A stretch of DNA of 64,000 nucleotides from positions 372,001-436,000 of the forward strand of contig NZ_JAJQJI010000003.1 in NCBI RefSeq assembly GCF_021213805.1, given 5' to 3'. Shown piece by piece: positions 54,416 to 63,922 of the stretch. A program made the position numbers and the translations under genes. The notes below the pieces were generated by a model. The model worked only from the letters and a program-made list of their open reading frames with translations, was not told the origin of the DNA and ran no database searches. Source of the DNA: Mycobacterium sp. MYCO198283 (GTDB lineage Bacteria; Actinomycetota; Actinomycetes; Mycobacteriales; Mycobacteriaceae). The stretch's first letter is position 1. Each line of letters starts with the position of its first letter.

Positions 54416-55588
54416 GTGCGCGTTGCCATCGTCGCCGAGTCCTTCCTCCCCAACGTCAACGGCGTCACCAACTCGGTGCTGCGGGTGCTCGAGCACCTGC
54501 AGCGCACCGGGCACCAGGCGCTCGTCGTCGCCCCGGACACCCCACGCGGCGAGCCCGCGGCGCCGCGGCGCCATGACGGCGTCGACGTGCACCGGGTGCC
54601 GTCGCGGATGTTCCCCGGCGTGACGTCGCTGCCGCTGGGGGTTCCCGGCCCACGGCTTTCCGGTGTGTTGCGCGATTTCGCGCCCGACGTCGTGCACCTG
54701 GCGTCTCCGGCGCTGCTGGGCTACGGCGGCCTGCTCGCCGCCCGCCGGCTCGGCGTGCCGACGGTCGCGGTGTTCCAGACCGACATCGCGGGCTTCGCGA
54801 CCAGTTACGGGCTCGCCCCCGCCGGCCGCGCCGCCTGGGCGTGGCTGCGCCACCTGCACAGCCGCGCCGACCGCACGCTGGCGCCGTCGACCGCCGCGAT
54901 CGACGCGCTGGCCGCACACCGGGTGCCGCGGGTCCACCGCTGGGCGCGAGGTGTCGACCTCACCGGGTTCGTGCCGTCGGCCCGCGACGAACGGCTGCGC
55001 CTGCAGTGGTCCCCGGCGGGCAAGCCGATCGTCGGCTTCGTCGGCAGGCTGGCACCCGAGAAGCACGTCGAGCGCCTCGCCCCGCTGGCCGCGCGGGACG
55101 ACCTGCAGCTGGTGATCGTCGGTGACGGTGTCGCCCGCCGCGAGCTCGAGCGGACGCTGCCGTCAGCGGTGTTCACCGGCCCGCTCTACGGCCGCGAGCT
55201 CGCCGCCGCGTACGCCGGCATGGACGTGTTCGTGCACGCCGGCGAACACGAGACCTTCTGCCAGACGGTGCAGGAGGCCATGGCGTCGGGCGTGCCGGTC
55301 ATCGCGCCCAACGCGGGCGGGCCGCGCGATCTGGTGACGCCGATGCACACCGGGCTGATGCTCGGCGTCGAAGAGTTCGCCGGTCAGCTCTCCGTCGCGG
55401 TCGACCACCTGCTCGCCGAGCGGGAGCGCTACTCGACGGCGGCCCGGCGCAGCGTGCTCGGCCGCAGCTGGCCGGCCGTCTGCGACGAGCTGCTCGGCCA
55501 CTATGCGGCCGTCACCGCCACGCCCGTCGAGGCCTGGATCAGCCCTGCGCCGGCTCGGCGACGGGCCGCCATTCCTCCCCGGTCTTGA
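54416..55588 (+). CDS. mgtA: GDP-mannose-dependent alpha-mannosyltransferase (MgtA/PimB type)
   Basis: The 390-residue GT4 glycosyltransferase of the cell envelope begins [26 protein letters not shown], and has [25 protein letters not shown], and [29 protein letters not shown] with the GT4 E-x7-E signature. It mannosylates a lipid acceptor in LM/LAM-type glycolipid synthesis (Rv0557). GTG 54416. A 63-base gap separates it from the DUF3592 gene. The C-terminal 25 residues are poorly conserved. Confidence 0.9.
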   Translation: MRVAIVAESFLPNVNGVTNSVLRVLEHLQRTGHQALVVAPDTPRGEPAAPRRHDGVDVHRVPSRMFPGVTSLPLGVPGPRLSGVLRDFAPDVVHLASPALLGYGGLLAARRLGVPTVAVFQTDIAGFATSYGLAPAGRAAWAWLRHLHSRADRTLAPSTAAIDALAAHRVPRVHRWARGVDLTGFVPSARDERLRLQWSPAGKPIVGFVGRLAPEKHVERLAPLAARDDLQLVIVGDGVARRELERTLPSAVFTGPLYGRELAAAYAGMDVFVHAGEHETFCQTVQEAMASGVPVIAPNAGGPRDLVTPMHTGLMLGVEEFAGQLSVAVDHLLAERERYSTAARRSVLGRSWPAVCDELLGHYAAVTATPVEAWISPAPARRRAAIPPRS

Positions 55589-55619
55589 TCCGCTGCTCGT
55601 CGTCGGTAGCGTCGTCGGG

Positions 55620-56306
55620 GTGAGCCGCGCGTCGCTGGACAAGGATCCGCACGAAGTTGCGTCGATGTTCGACGGCGTGGCGCGCCGCTACGACCTCACC
55701 AACACCGTGCTGTCGCTGGGGCAGGACCGCGGCTGGCGGCGGGCCACCCGGTCGGCGCTGCGGCTGCAGCCCGGCGACCGGGTGCTCGACCTGGCGGCGG
55801 GCACGGCGGTGTCCACCGAGGAGCTGGCCCGCTCCGGGGCGTGGTGTGTGGCGGCCGACTTCTCGGTCGGCATGTTGAGCGCGGGCCGGCGGCGCGCCGT
55901 GCCGAAGGTGGCCGGCGACGCCACCCGGCTGCCGTTCGCCGACGAGGTCTTCGACGCGGTCACCATCAGCTTCGGGCTGCGCAATGTCGTCGATCATCCG
56001 GCCGGGCTGCGGGAGATGGCGCGCGTGACGAAACCCGGTGGCCGGCTGGTGGTCTGCGAGTTCTCGACACCGACGAACCCGTGGTTCGGCACCGTGTACA
56101 AGGAGTACCTGATGCAGGCGCTGCCGCGGGTGGCGCGGGCGGTGTCGTCGAACCCGGACGCCTACGTGTATCTGGCGGAGTCGATCCGCGCCTGGCCGGA
56201 CCAGGCGGCGCTGTCACGGCAGATCCAGGACGCCGGTTGGGCACAGGTTCGCTGGCGGAACCTCACCGGTGGCATCGTCGCGTTGCACGCAGCCGTCAAA
56301 CCCTGA
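55620..56306 (+). CDS. menG: Demethylmenaquinone methyltransferase (UbiE family)
   Basis: A 228-residue SAM enzyme that methylates demethylmenaquinone. [30 protein letters not shown] motif [33 protein letters not shown] and [17 protein letters not shown] are family signatures. GTG 55620 is used (M. tuberculosis annotation calls it menH/ubiE, Rv0558). Its stop is 3 bases from the convergent J-domain gene. Confidence 0.95.
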   Translation: MSRASLDKDPHEVASMFDGVARRYDLTNTVLSLGQDRGWRRATRSALRLQPGDRVLDLAAGTAVSTEELARSGAWCVAADFSVGMLSAGRRRAVPKVAGDATRLPFADEVFDAVTISFGLRNVVDHPAGLREMARVTKPGGRLVVCEFSTPTNPWFGTVYKEYLMQALPRVARAVSSNPDAYVYLAESIRAWPDQAALSRQIQDAGWAQVRWRNLTGGIVALHAAVKP

Positions 56307-56309
56307 ACC

Positions 56310-56537
56310 TCAGCGCCGACCGTGGCGCACCGGGATGCGCACGGCGGTCGAGGGCGGCGCGTCGGATCGCGTGCGGCGCAGGGCCGCGTACGCCGCCAGC
56401 ACCTCCTGCAGCCGGTCGTCGGCGTCCCCGCGGCGGGTGTCGGGATGGTAGTCGCGCAGCTTGCGGCGATAGGCCCGGGTGATCTCGGCGGCGCTGGCGG
56501 TCCGCGAGACTCCGAGCACGGCATAGGGATCGGTCAT
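56310..56537 (-). CDS. Minimal J-domain protein
   Basis: The 75-residue protein is nearly a bare J-domain: MTDPYAVLGVSRTASAAEITRAYRRKLRDYHPD with the HPD motif at 31-33 and AYAAL in helix IV. There is no zinc finger or substrate domain. It would stimulate Hsp70 ATPase for a dedicated task. ATG 56537 is used (a longer MLLM start is possible). It lies near an Hsp20 gene on the same strand. Confidence 0.85.
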   Translation of the reverse strand: MTDPYAVLGVSRTASAAEITRAYRRKLRDYHPDTRRGDADDRLQEVLAAYAALRRTRSDAPPSTAVRIPVRHGRR

Positions 56538-56892
56538 GAGCAACATCCCGGTCGAGATCCCGGTGGAGAAAGTGCCGGGCGGCCCGCCGCCCGCGGGCAG
56601 CGGGCCGCCGCGGCGTCAGCGATGACGGGCTGCCGGAGCGACGCCGCAGTAAGCGGCTGAGGTGTGCGCGCTCGTCGCGCAATCACCCGGCGAATTGGCA
56701 TGCCGGTTCATCGCGTGATCTGTACCGATAAGGGCACCACCTCCTGACGAATCGCTGTGACAGCGCCACCACCGGTATGGCGGTGGCAGGTCGCGGGCCG
56801 GGATCGGCCGTCGGGTGAGGCGTTTCGCTCGGCCTCCACGTTGCCGGCGCCTCGGTGTGAACTCCGCGACGGTCGACGCCCCGGCCACCGTC
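56538..56892. other. Intergenic region between J-domain and Hsp20 genes
   Basis: These 355 bases hold no convincing gene. A 29-codon plus-strand frame (56536-56625, MSNIPVEIPVEKVPGG...) shares its start bases with the J-domain start codon. A 31-codon minus-strand frame lies near 56630-56715. A strong minus-strand AGGAGGTGG near 56740-56750 has no suitable start codon behind it. A GCCACC/GGTGGC hairpin lies around 56765-56790. Confidence 0.5.
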
Positions 56893-57303
56893 TCAGGCGG
56901 TGACGGGTGCCGGTTCCTCGACGGCACTCGTCACGTCGATGCGACGCGGCTTCGCCCGCGCGGCGACGGGAATGGTGATCCGTAGTACGCCGTCGGTGTA
57001 GTCGGCCTGGATGCGGTCGCTGTCGAGCGTGTCGTCGAGCAGCAGCTGGCGGGTGAAGACCCCGTACGGCCGCTCGGCGGCGGTCAGGTCCCGGTTCGGG
57101 CGGGCCGGTCGCTCGGCGCGCACCGTGAGTACGTCGCGCTCGACTTCCACGTGCAGCGACTCCGCGGGTACGCCGGGTGCATCGAACTCGACGACGAACC
57201 GGTCATCCTCGCGCCAGGCGTCCATCGGCAGGGTGCCCGGCCGCGCCACGGTGCCGCCGGCTTGCGGCGTCAGCCCGCGGGCGGGATCGATGCGCATCAA
57301 CAT
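56893..57303 (-). CDS. Small heat-shock protein (Hsp20/alpha-crystallin)
   Basis: The 136-residue holdase has the alpha-crystallin domain DRFVVEFDAPGVPAESLHVEVERDVLTVRAERP, GVFTRQLLLDDTLDSDRIQADYTDGVLRITIPVA and a C-terminal I-x-V-type tail. The start ATG 57303 is preceded by AGGAGGTGG. It is divergent from the MerR/HspR-like gene; an AT-rich promoter region separates them. It prevents aggregation of unfolded proteins. Confidence 0.94.
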   Translation of the reverse strand: MLMRIDPARGLTPQAGGTVARPGTLPMDAWREDDRFVVEFDAPGVPAESLHVEVERDVLTVRAERPARPNRDLTAAERPYGVFTRQLLLDDTLDSDRIQADYTDGVLRITIPVAARAKPRRIDVTSAVEEPAPVTA

Positions 57304-57331
57304 CAGGCCACCTCCTGAACCGCTCAGAGAT

Positions 57332-57351
57332 AATCTATGTTGTGTGTTGTA
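57332..57351. promoter_or_regulatory. Divergent hsp20/MerR promoter with heptad repeats
   Basis: AATCTA at 57332-57337 is a minus-strand TAnnnT -10 (TAGATT) for hsp20. TGTTGTG/TGTTGTA (57338-57351) are tandem 7-base repeats next to it. The region is strikingly AT-rich for this genome. The classical HspR box (CTTGAGT-N7-ACTCAAG) is absent. Confidence 0.4.
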
Positions 57352-57391
57352 GGTTTTATAGCACAGGAGCGAACGACAGGCAAGGGATACG

Positions 57392-57733
57392 GTGGGGGAC
57401 AACAACTTCGGAGATTCTGGGCGCGGTGTCTACAGCATCTCCGTCGCCGCGGAGCTGTCGGGTATCGCGGTGCAGACGCTGCGCCTCTACGAGCGGCGCG
57501 GCCTGCTGACGCCGTCCCGCACCGACGGCGGTACCCGGCGGTACAGCGACGACGATCTGGCCCGGCTACAACGGATCGCGGCGCTGGTCGCCGAAGGGGT
57601 CAACCTCGCCGGTGTGCACCGGATCATCGACCTGCAGGACCGCAACGACGCACTGCTCGCCGCCAACGCCGGATTGGAACGCCATAACGCAGAACTGACC
57701 GCGGGACACCGAGAGAAAGGACGTCGACCGTGA
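57392..57733 (+). CDS. MerR-family regulator, HspR-like
   Basis: A 113-residue regulator with the HspR-type N-terminus VYSISVAAELSGIAVQTLRLYERRGLLTPSRTDGGTRRYSDDDLARLQ (helix-turn-helix plus wing) and a coiled coil LVAEGVNLAGVHRIIDLQDRNDALLAANAGLERHNAEL. It probably represses the divergent hsp20. It starts at GTG 57392 with AAGGGA upstream, and its stop overlaps the next start. Confidence 0.88.
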   Translation: MGDNNFGDSGRGVYSISVAAELSGIAVQTLRLYERRGLLTPSRTDGGTRRYSDDDLARLQRIAALVAEGVNLAGVHRIIDLQDRNDALLAANAGLERHNAELTAGHREKGRRP

Positions 57734-57903
57734 ACGCTTTCCCGGACGCCACGCCCGAGGCCGATCTGCTCGACCAGCAGCGGACGGTCGCCCCCGACGA
57801 CACCGGCCTGGACGCGGAATCCGTCCGCGGGTTCGAGGCCGGTGAAGGCGACCTCGTCGACCAGGCGACTGTCGTCCCGGCACCCGAGGACTGGCTTGCT
57901 TGA
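57730..57903 (+). CDS. Acidic microprotein with an internal repeat
   Basis: A 57-residue protein with GTG 57730 overlapping the regulator stop by 4 bases. It is strongly acidic and consists of two similar halves: ADLLDQQRTVAPDD and GDLVDQATVVPAPED. Similar E-A-D-x-L-x-Q motifs occur in small actinobacterial proteins (from memory). It ends just before a strong hairpin terminator. Function unknown; possibly a disordered stress protein. Confidence 0.7.
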   Translation: MNAFPDATPEADLLDQQRTVAPDDTGLDAESVRGFEAGEGDLVDQATVVPAPEDWLA

Positions 57904-57911
57904 GACGACGA

Positions 57912-57945
57912 AAACCGGGTGCCCGCCGTAGCGGACACCCGGTTT
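57912..57945 (+). terminator. Strong hairpin terminator
   Basis: AAACCGGGTG (57912-57921) pairs with CACCCGGTTT (57936-57945), extended by inner C-G pairs, 8 bases after the microprotein stop. The antigen 85-like gene converges from the other side with its stop at 57959, so this probably serves both. Confidence 0.85.
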
Positions 57946-57958
57946 CTCGTTCGTCGGG

Positions 57959-59074
<1,116 letters not shown>

Positions 59075-59086
59075 TTACACCGGCGG

Positions 59087-60307
59087 TCAGGAAAACGGCG
59101 GACGACGGTCGATCGCCCGCGACGCCGCGCCCGCGCGCCGCCAGGCCTTCGCCACCCAGTCGACGTCCTCGTCGGTCACCAGGTTGCCCATCATCCGCAC
59201 CGCGATGCCCATCAGCACCGACGAGCGCATCGCCAGCGGGCCGGTGGCGGGCAGGAACCAGGGCACGGTGAGCAGCCAGGCCAGCCGGCGGGCGATCGAG
59301 AAACCCCGCCCGTAGTGCTGCTGCAGCACCGCCGGCCACGCGGTCTCGAACGAGCCGGTGTCCAGCAGCTCCGCGGCCAGCCGGCCGGTTTCCAGGCCGT
59401 AGTCGATGCCTTCGCCGTTGAGCGGGTTGACGCAGGCGGCGGCGTCGCCGATCAGCATCCAATTCGCGCCCGCGACGCCCGAGACGGCGCCACCCATCGG
59501 CAGCAGCGCCGAGGAAACCGCCCGCGGGGGGCCGTCGAACGACCACTCGTCGCGCCGGAGGTCGGTGTAGGTGTCGATGAGCCGGCGCAGCGGCACGTCG
59601 GCGGGGCGTTTGGACGTCGACAGCGCGCCCACGCCGATGTTGACCTCGCCGTTGCCCAGCGGGAACACCCAGCCGTAGCCGGGCAGCAGCGCGCCGTCGG
59701 CCGAGCGGAGCTCCAGGTGCGAGGTCAGCCACGGGTCGTCGGCGTTCGGGGTCTTGAGGTAGCCGCGGGCGGCCACGCCGTAGACGGTCTGCTGATGCCA
59801 CTTGCGGCCGAGCAGGCGCCCGACGGGGGAGCGGGCGCCGTCGGCGACGATGAGCGCCCCGCAGCGCACGCGGGAACCGTCGCCGAGCGTCAGCTCCGAC
59901 ACCGTGCCCGTCGTCGAAATCGACACGTCGATGACCTTGTCGCCGAGCCGCATCGCCGCGCCGGACGCCTCGGCGACGGCGCGGATCCGGTCGTCGAGCT
60001 CGGTGCGGGGCACCGCCGAGCCGTGGGTCGGGAACGACGGCCCGGGCCAGTCGACCAGCACCTCGGCGCCGTAGCCGCTCATCTTCAGCCCGCGGTGGCT
60101 GATGTGTTCGTCGAGCCAGTTCTCCAGGCCCAGTCGCTGCAGCTCCAGCACCGCCCGCGGGGTCAGCCCGTCGCCGCAGGCCTTGTCGCGGGGGAAGTGC
60201 GCGCCGTCGATCACCAGGACGTCGCGTCCGGCCCGGGCCGCCCAGGCCGCCGCGGCCGACCCCGCGGGCCCGGCGCCGACCACCACCACATCGGCCGAGG
60301 TTCGCAT
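59087..60307 (-). CDS. menJ: Menaquinone reductase (geranylgeranyl reductase family)
   Basis: The 406-residue FAD enzyme saturates an isoprene unit of menaquinone. FAD motif VVVVGAGPAGSAAAAWAARAG, ACGDGLTPRAVLEL, IVADGARSPVGRLLGRKWH and LIGDAAACVNPLNGEGIDYGLETGRLAAELL. ATG 60307 follows a possible -10 (CATACT or TACTGT). It corresponds to Rv0561c. Divergent from grcC1 with 21 bases between the starts. Confidence 0.95.
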   Translation of the reverse strand: MRTSADVVVVGAGPAGSAAAAWAARAGRDVLVIDGAHFPRDKACGDGLTPRAVLELQRLGLENWLDEHISHRGLKMSGYGAEVLVDWPGPSFPTHGSAVPRTELDDRIRAVAEASGAAMRLGDKVIDVSISTTGTVSELTLGDGSRVRCGALIVADGARSPVGRLLGRKWHQQTVYGVAARGYLKTPNADDPWLTSHLELRSADGALLPGYGWVFPLGNGEVNIGVGALSTSKRPADVPLRRLIDTYTDLRRDEWSFDGPPRAVSSALLPMGGAVSGVAGANWMLIGDAAACVNPLNGEGIDYGLETGRLAAELLDTGSFETAWPAVLQQHYGRGFSIARRLAWLLTVPWFLPATGPLAMRSSVLMGIAVRMMGNLVTDEDVDWVAKAWRRAGAASRAIDRRPPFS

Positions 60308-60314
60308 GGCTCAC

Positions 60315-60322
60315 AGTATGTT
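60315..60322. promoter_or_regulatory. Overlapping bidirectional promoter of menJ and grcC1
   Basis: TATGTT (60317-60322) lies 6 bases before the grcC1 ATG, and CATACT on the other strand (60315-60320) lies 7 bases before the menJ ATG. The two -10 elements share four base pairs, so both transcripts should be leaderless and start within about 20 bases of each other. Confidence 0.55.
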
Positions 60323-60328
60323 GGTCCA

Positions 60329-61336
60329 ATGCGGACACCGGCGAACGTGGTGGCGGGCGTCGACTTCGGCGATCCCGTCTTCGCGGCGAAGGTCCGCGAC
60401 GGGGTGGCCCGCATCGAGGCTCTCATGAGCGAGGAGCTCGGTCGGGCCGACGCGCTGATGAGCGAGGCCGTCAACCATCTCTTCCAAGCCGGCGGCAAGC
60501 GGTTCCGGCCGCTGTTCACCGTGCTGTCGGCGCAGCTCGGTCCGGAGCCGGATGCCTGGCAGGTCACGGTCGCCGGCGCCGTCATCGAGATGGTGCACCT
60601 GGCGACGCTTTACCACGACGATGTGATGGACGAGGCGCAGGTGCGCCGCGGCGCCCCGAGCGCCAACGCGCGGTGGAGCAACAACATCGCGATCCTGGCG
60701 GGTGACTATCTGTTCGCGACGGCGTCGCGGCTGGTCTCGCGGCTCGGGCCGGACGCGGTGCGCATCATCGCCGAGACGTTCGCGCAACTGGTGACCGGGC
60801 AGATGCGCGAGACGCAGGGCCCCAGCGCCGGGGCCGACGACATCGACCACTACCTCAAGGTGGTGTACGAGAAGACGGCCTGCCTGATCGCCGCGTCCGG
60901 CCGCTTCGGGGCGACGTTTTCCGGCGCCGACGCCGACCAGATCGAGCGGCTCAGCCGGCTCGGCGGCATCGTCGGCACCGTCTTCCAGATCTCCGACGAC
61001 ATCATCGACATCGACAGCGATCCCGACGAGTCCGGCAAGTTGCCGGGCACCGACCTGCGCGAGGGCGTCCACACCCTGCCGGTGCTGTACGCGCTGCGCG
61101 AACCCGGGCCGGACGCCGACCGGCTGCGGGCGTTGCTGCGCGGTCCGGTCACCGATGACGCACAGGTCGCCGAGGCCATCCGGCTGCTGCGCGCGTCCAC
61201 CGGCATCGCGCAGGCCAAGGACACGCTGCGCAACTACGCGGCGGAGGCCCGCGAGGTGCTCGACAAGCTGCCCGCGGGGCCGGGCCGCACGGCGCTGGCG
61301 TCGCTGGTCGACTACACCGTCAACCGGCACGGGTAG
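60329..61336 (+). CDS. grcC1: Polyprenyl diphosphate synthase
   Basis: A 335-residue all-trans prenyltransferase. First aspartate motif LYHDDVMDEAQVRRG (Asp97, 98, 101), second FQISDDIIDIDSD (Asp223, 224, 227), and AGGKRFRPLF for substrate binding. It should make the menaquinone side chain used by MenA. Same length as Rv0562. ATG 60329. Confidence 0.94.
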   Translation: MRTPANVVAGVDFGDPVFAAKVRDGVARIEALMSEELGRADALMSEAVNHLFQAGGKRFRPLFTVLSAQLGPEPDAWQVTVAGAVIEMVHLATLYHDDVMDEAQVRRGAPSANARWSNNIAILAGDYLFATASRLVSRLGPDAVRIIAETFAQLVTGQMRETQGPSAGADDIDHYLKVVYEKTACLIAASGRFGATFSGADADQIERLSRLGGIVGTVFQISDDIIDIDSDPDESGKLPGTDLREGVHTLPVLYALREPGPDADRLRALLRGPVTDDAQVAEAIRLLRASTGIAQAKDTLRNYAAEAREVLDKLPAGPGRTALASLVDYTVNRHG

Positions 61337-61407
61337 CGTCGCCGGAACCCTGTCGGAACCCGCAGCCCCGGCCGACTCGTTGACCTACTGGAAGTAGGAG
61401 GACGCTG

Positions 61408-62283
61408 ATGCATTCGCACGGATACGCCAACGGGCTCAAGACGGTGCTGCTGCTGGGCGGGATGTCCGCCCTCATCGTGTTCTTCGGGTCGTTGTTCAAC
61501 AACCCCTCCATCCTGCTGCTCGCCGTCCTGTTCGCCGTCGGCATGAACATCTACGTGTACTTCAACAGCGACACGCTGGCGCTGCGGGCGATGCACGCCC
61601 AGCCGGTCACCGAGCTGCAGGAGCCGGTGATGTTCAAGATCGTGCGCGAGCTCGCCACCGCCGCCCGCCAGCCGATGCCCCGGCTCTACATCAGCGACAC
61701 CGCCGCCCCGAACGCGTTTGCCACCGGGCGCAATCCCCGCAACGCGGCGGTGTGCTGCACCACCGGCATCCTGGCGATCCTCAATGAGCGGGAGCTGCGG
61801 GCCGTGCTCGGCCACGAGCTGTCGCACGTCTACAACCGCGACATCCTGATCTCCTGCATCGCCGGCGCGCTGGCGGGCGTCATCTCCGGGCTGGCGAACC
61901 TGGCGATGATCATGAGCTGGTTCGGCGGCAACCGCGAAGGCGGCGCCAATCCGTTTGCGCTGCTGCTGGTGTCGCTGCTCGGGCCCGTCGCGGCGACCGT
62001 CGTCCGGCTGGCGGTGTCGCGGTCGCGCGAGTACCAGGCCGATCAGTCCGGCGCCGAGCTGACCGGTGATCCGCTCGCGCTCGCGTCGGCGCTGCGCAAG
62101 ATCGCCGGCGGGGTGGAGGCCGCGCCGTTGCCGCCCGAGCCGCAGCTGGCCAGCCAGTCGCACCTGATGATCGCCAACCCGTTCCGGTCGGGCGAGCGCA
62201 TCGGTGCGCTGTTCGCGACCCATCCGCCGATCGCCGACCGCATCGCGCGGCTCGAGCGGATGGCCTACGGCGACCGCTTCTAG
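61408..62283 (+). CDS. htpX: Membrane zinc metalloprotease HtpX
   Basis: The 291-residue M48 protease has the zinc motif H136-E-L-S-H140 ([13 protein letters not shown]), third ligand in [15 protein letters not shown], two N-terminal helices ([37 protein letters not shown]) and two more after the active site. It degrades damaged membrane proteins. ATG 61408 has GTAGGAGGA upstream. A 71-base gap separates it from grcC1. Confidence 0.95.
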   Translation: MHSHGYANGLKTVLLLGGMSALIVFFGSLFNNPSILLLAVLFAVGMNIYVYFNSDTLALRAMHAQPVTELQEPVMFKIVRELATAARQPMPRLYISDTAAPNAFATGRNPRNAAVCCTTGILAILNERELRAVLGHELSHVYNRDILISCIAGALAGVISGLANLAMIMSWFGGNREGGANPFALLLVSLLGPVAATVVRLAVSRSREYQADQSGAELTGDPLALASALRKIAGGVEAAPLPPEPQLASQSHLMIANPFRSGERIGALFATHPPIADRIARLERMAYGDRF

Positions 62284-62369
62284 AAGTCAGCCCTGCGACG
62301 TCGCACATCTGCGCGGCCGGGGAGCGGCGTACCGCTGCGGCTCCTCGTGCCCTCGCCTAGGGTGTGTGC

Positions 62370-62900
62370 GTGCTGAGCAAAGCCTCGATCGCGTTGGCGG
62401 CCGTGGCGGCCGCCGTGGGCGTGGCGGCCCCTGCCGGCGCCGAGCCGCCACCGCCGCCCCCGCCGTTCGACGTGCTGGCCCTGCCCCCGCTTTCGCCCGC
62501 GGAGTACTCGGTGCTCGACGGCGCCTGGAGCGGGTTCGCCGGACCGGGCGGCATCACCTGCATCCTCGACCGGCACAACGGCGCCTACGGCTGCAGCGGC
62601 GCGCTGCCCGGCGCGCCGGACAACGCGAACGTCGTCAGCGGGTCCCAGGCCGGGCCGCCGGGGTTCGCGACCGCCGCCGGTTCGCCGTTCGCGTTCGCCG
62701 GGCCGGTCAAGCCGCTGCCGGCGAACACCCGGCTGGGCTTCCGCAACGTCAACTGCGGCAGCGACGGCACGTCGCTCGTGTGCCTCAACACGTTCGACCA
62801 GACCGGCTTCGTCATCACACCGGGCGGCAGCTACCTCCTCGGCGAGGCGGGCCCGCCGCTGCTCGACCGGTCCGAGGGCACCAACCCGTTCCGGAACTAG
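62370..62900 (+). CDS. Secreted protein of unknown function
   Basis: A 176-residue protein with signal peptide SKASIALAAVAAAVGVAAPAGA-E and then a polyproline stretch. The mature part has four cysteines (ITCILDRH, YGCSGALPG, NVNCGSDG, LVCLNTF) likely paired. The domain resembles small mycobacterial secreted proteins. GTG 62370 gives the best signal peptide; GTG 62364 is possible. Function unknown. Its stop overlaps the convergent gpsA by 4 bases. Confidence 0.78.
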   Translation: MLSKASIALAAVAAAVGVAAPAGAEPPPPPPPFDVLALPPLSPAEYSVLDGAWSGFAGPGGITCILDRHNGAYGCSGALPGAPDNANVVSGSQAGPPGFATAAGSPFAFAGPVKPLPANTRLGFRNVNCGSDGTSLVCLNTFDQTGFVITPGGSYLLGEAGPPLLDRSEGTNPFRN

Positions 62901-63922
62901 AAGCCGCTGCCGTGCACCTCGTGGCCGGGCTTCTCGGCGGCGAGCCCGCGATAGGCCTGCTCGACCGTCGAGCCGTGGTTGATCACCCCGTCGACCTCGC
63001 GGGCGATCGGCATGTTGAGCCCGTACTGGTCGGCGAACTTCATCACCACGCTCGACGCCTTGACGCCCTCCGCCACCTGGTTCATCGCGGCGATGATCTC
63101 CTCGATCGGCTTGCCGGCGCCCAGTTGTTCGCCGACATGGCGGTTGCGGCTGCGCTGGCTGGTGCAGGTGACGATCAGGTCGCCCATTCCCGCCAGCCCG
63201 GCGAAGGTGTCGCGGTGGCCGCCCATCGCCTCGCCGAGCTTGGCCATCTCCCGCACGGCGCGGGCGATCACCATGGCGCGGGTGTTCTCGCCGATGCCCA
63301 GTGAATACCCCATGCCGACGGCGATCGCGTAGACGTTCTTCAGCGCCCCCGCCATCTCGACGCCCACCACGTCGTCGGTGGTGTAGGTGCGAAACCGCTT
63401 GGTGCGGAACAACTCCGCCAGCCGTGCCGCGAGGTGCGGATCGGGCATCGCCAGCACCGCGGCGGCCGCGTAGCCGTCGGCGACCTCGCGGGCGATGTTC
63501 GGCCCGGCGAGGATGCCGGCCGGGTGGCCGGGCAGCACCTCGTCGACGATCTGGCTCATCCGCATGTTGGTGCCCTGCTCCAGGCCCTTCACCAGCGAGA
63601 CCACCGGCACCCACGGCCGCAGCTCTGACGCCAGCTGCTCGAGGACGCCGCGAAAGCCGTGGGACGGCACGCCCATGACGACGACGTCGGCGGCATGGGC
63701 CGCCTCGGCGAAATCGGTGGTGGCGCGCAGGTTTTCGCTGAGCTCGACGTCGTCGCCGAGGTAGCGGGTGTTGCGGTGGTTGCGGTTGATGTCCTCGGCG
63801 GTTTCCGGCGAGCGCAGCCACTGGATCGTCGGGGCGCGGCGGGCGCAGATCGACGCCACCGTCGTTCCCCAGGATCCGCCGCCGAGGACGACGACGTTCG
63901 GTTCGCGTTGCGCAGGTGCCAT
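62897..63922 (-). CDS. gpsA: Glycerol-3-phosphate dehydrogenase [NAD(P)+]
   Basis: The 341-residue enzyme reduces dihydroxyacetone phosphate to sn-glycerol-3-phosphate for phospholipids. NAD motif VVVLGGGSWGTTVASI, KGLEQGTNMRMSQIV, LAGPNIAREVADGYAAA, GALKNVYAIAVGMGYSLGIGENTRAMVIARAVREM, and AGMGDLIVTCTSQRSRNRHVGEQLG. ATG 63922. The remaining 78 bases to the window edge show no gene. Confidence 0.96.
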   Translation of the reverse strand: MAPAQREPNVVVLGGGSWGTTVASICARRAPTIQWLRSPETAEDINRNHRNTRYLGDDVELSENLRATTDFAEAAHAADVVVMGVPSHGFRGVLEQLASELRPWVPVVSLVKGLEQGTNMRMSQIVDEVLPGHPAGILAGPNIAREVADGYAAAAVLAMPDPHLAARLAELFRTKRFRTYTTDDVVGVEMAGALKNVYAIAVGMGYSLGIGENTRAMVIARAVREMAKLGEAMGGHRDTFAGLAGMGDLIVTCTSQRSRNRHVGEQLGAGKPIEEIIAAMNQVAEGVKASSVVMKFADQYGLNMPIAREVDGVINHGSTVEQAYRGLAAEKPGHEVHGSGF

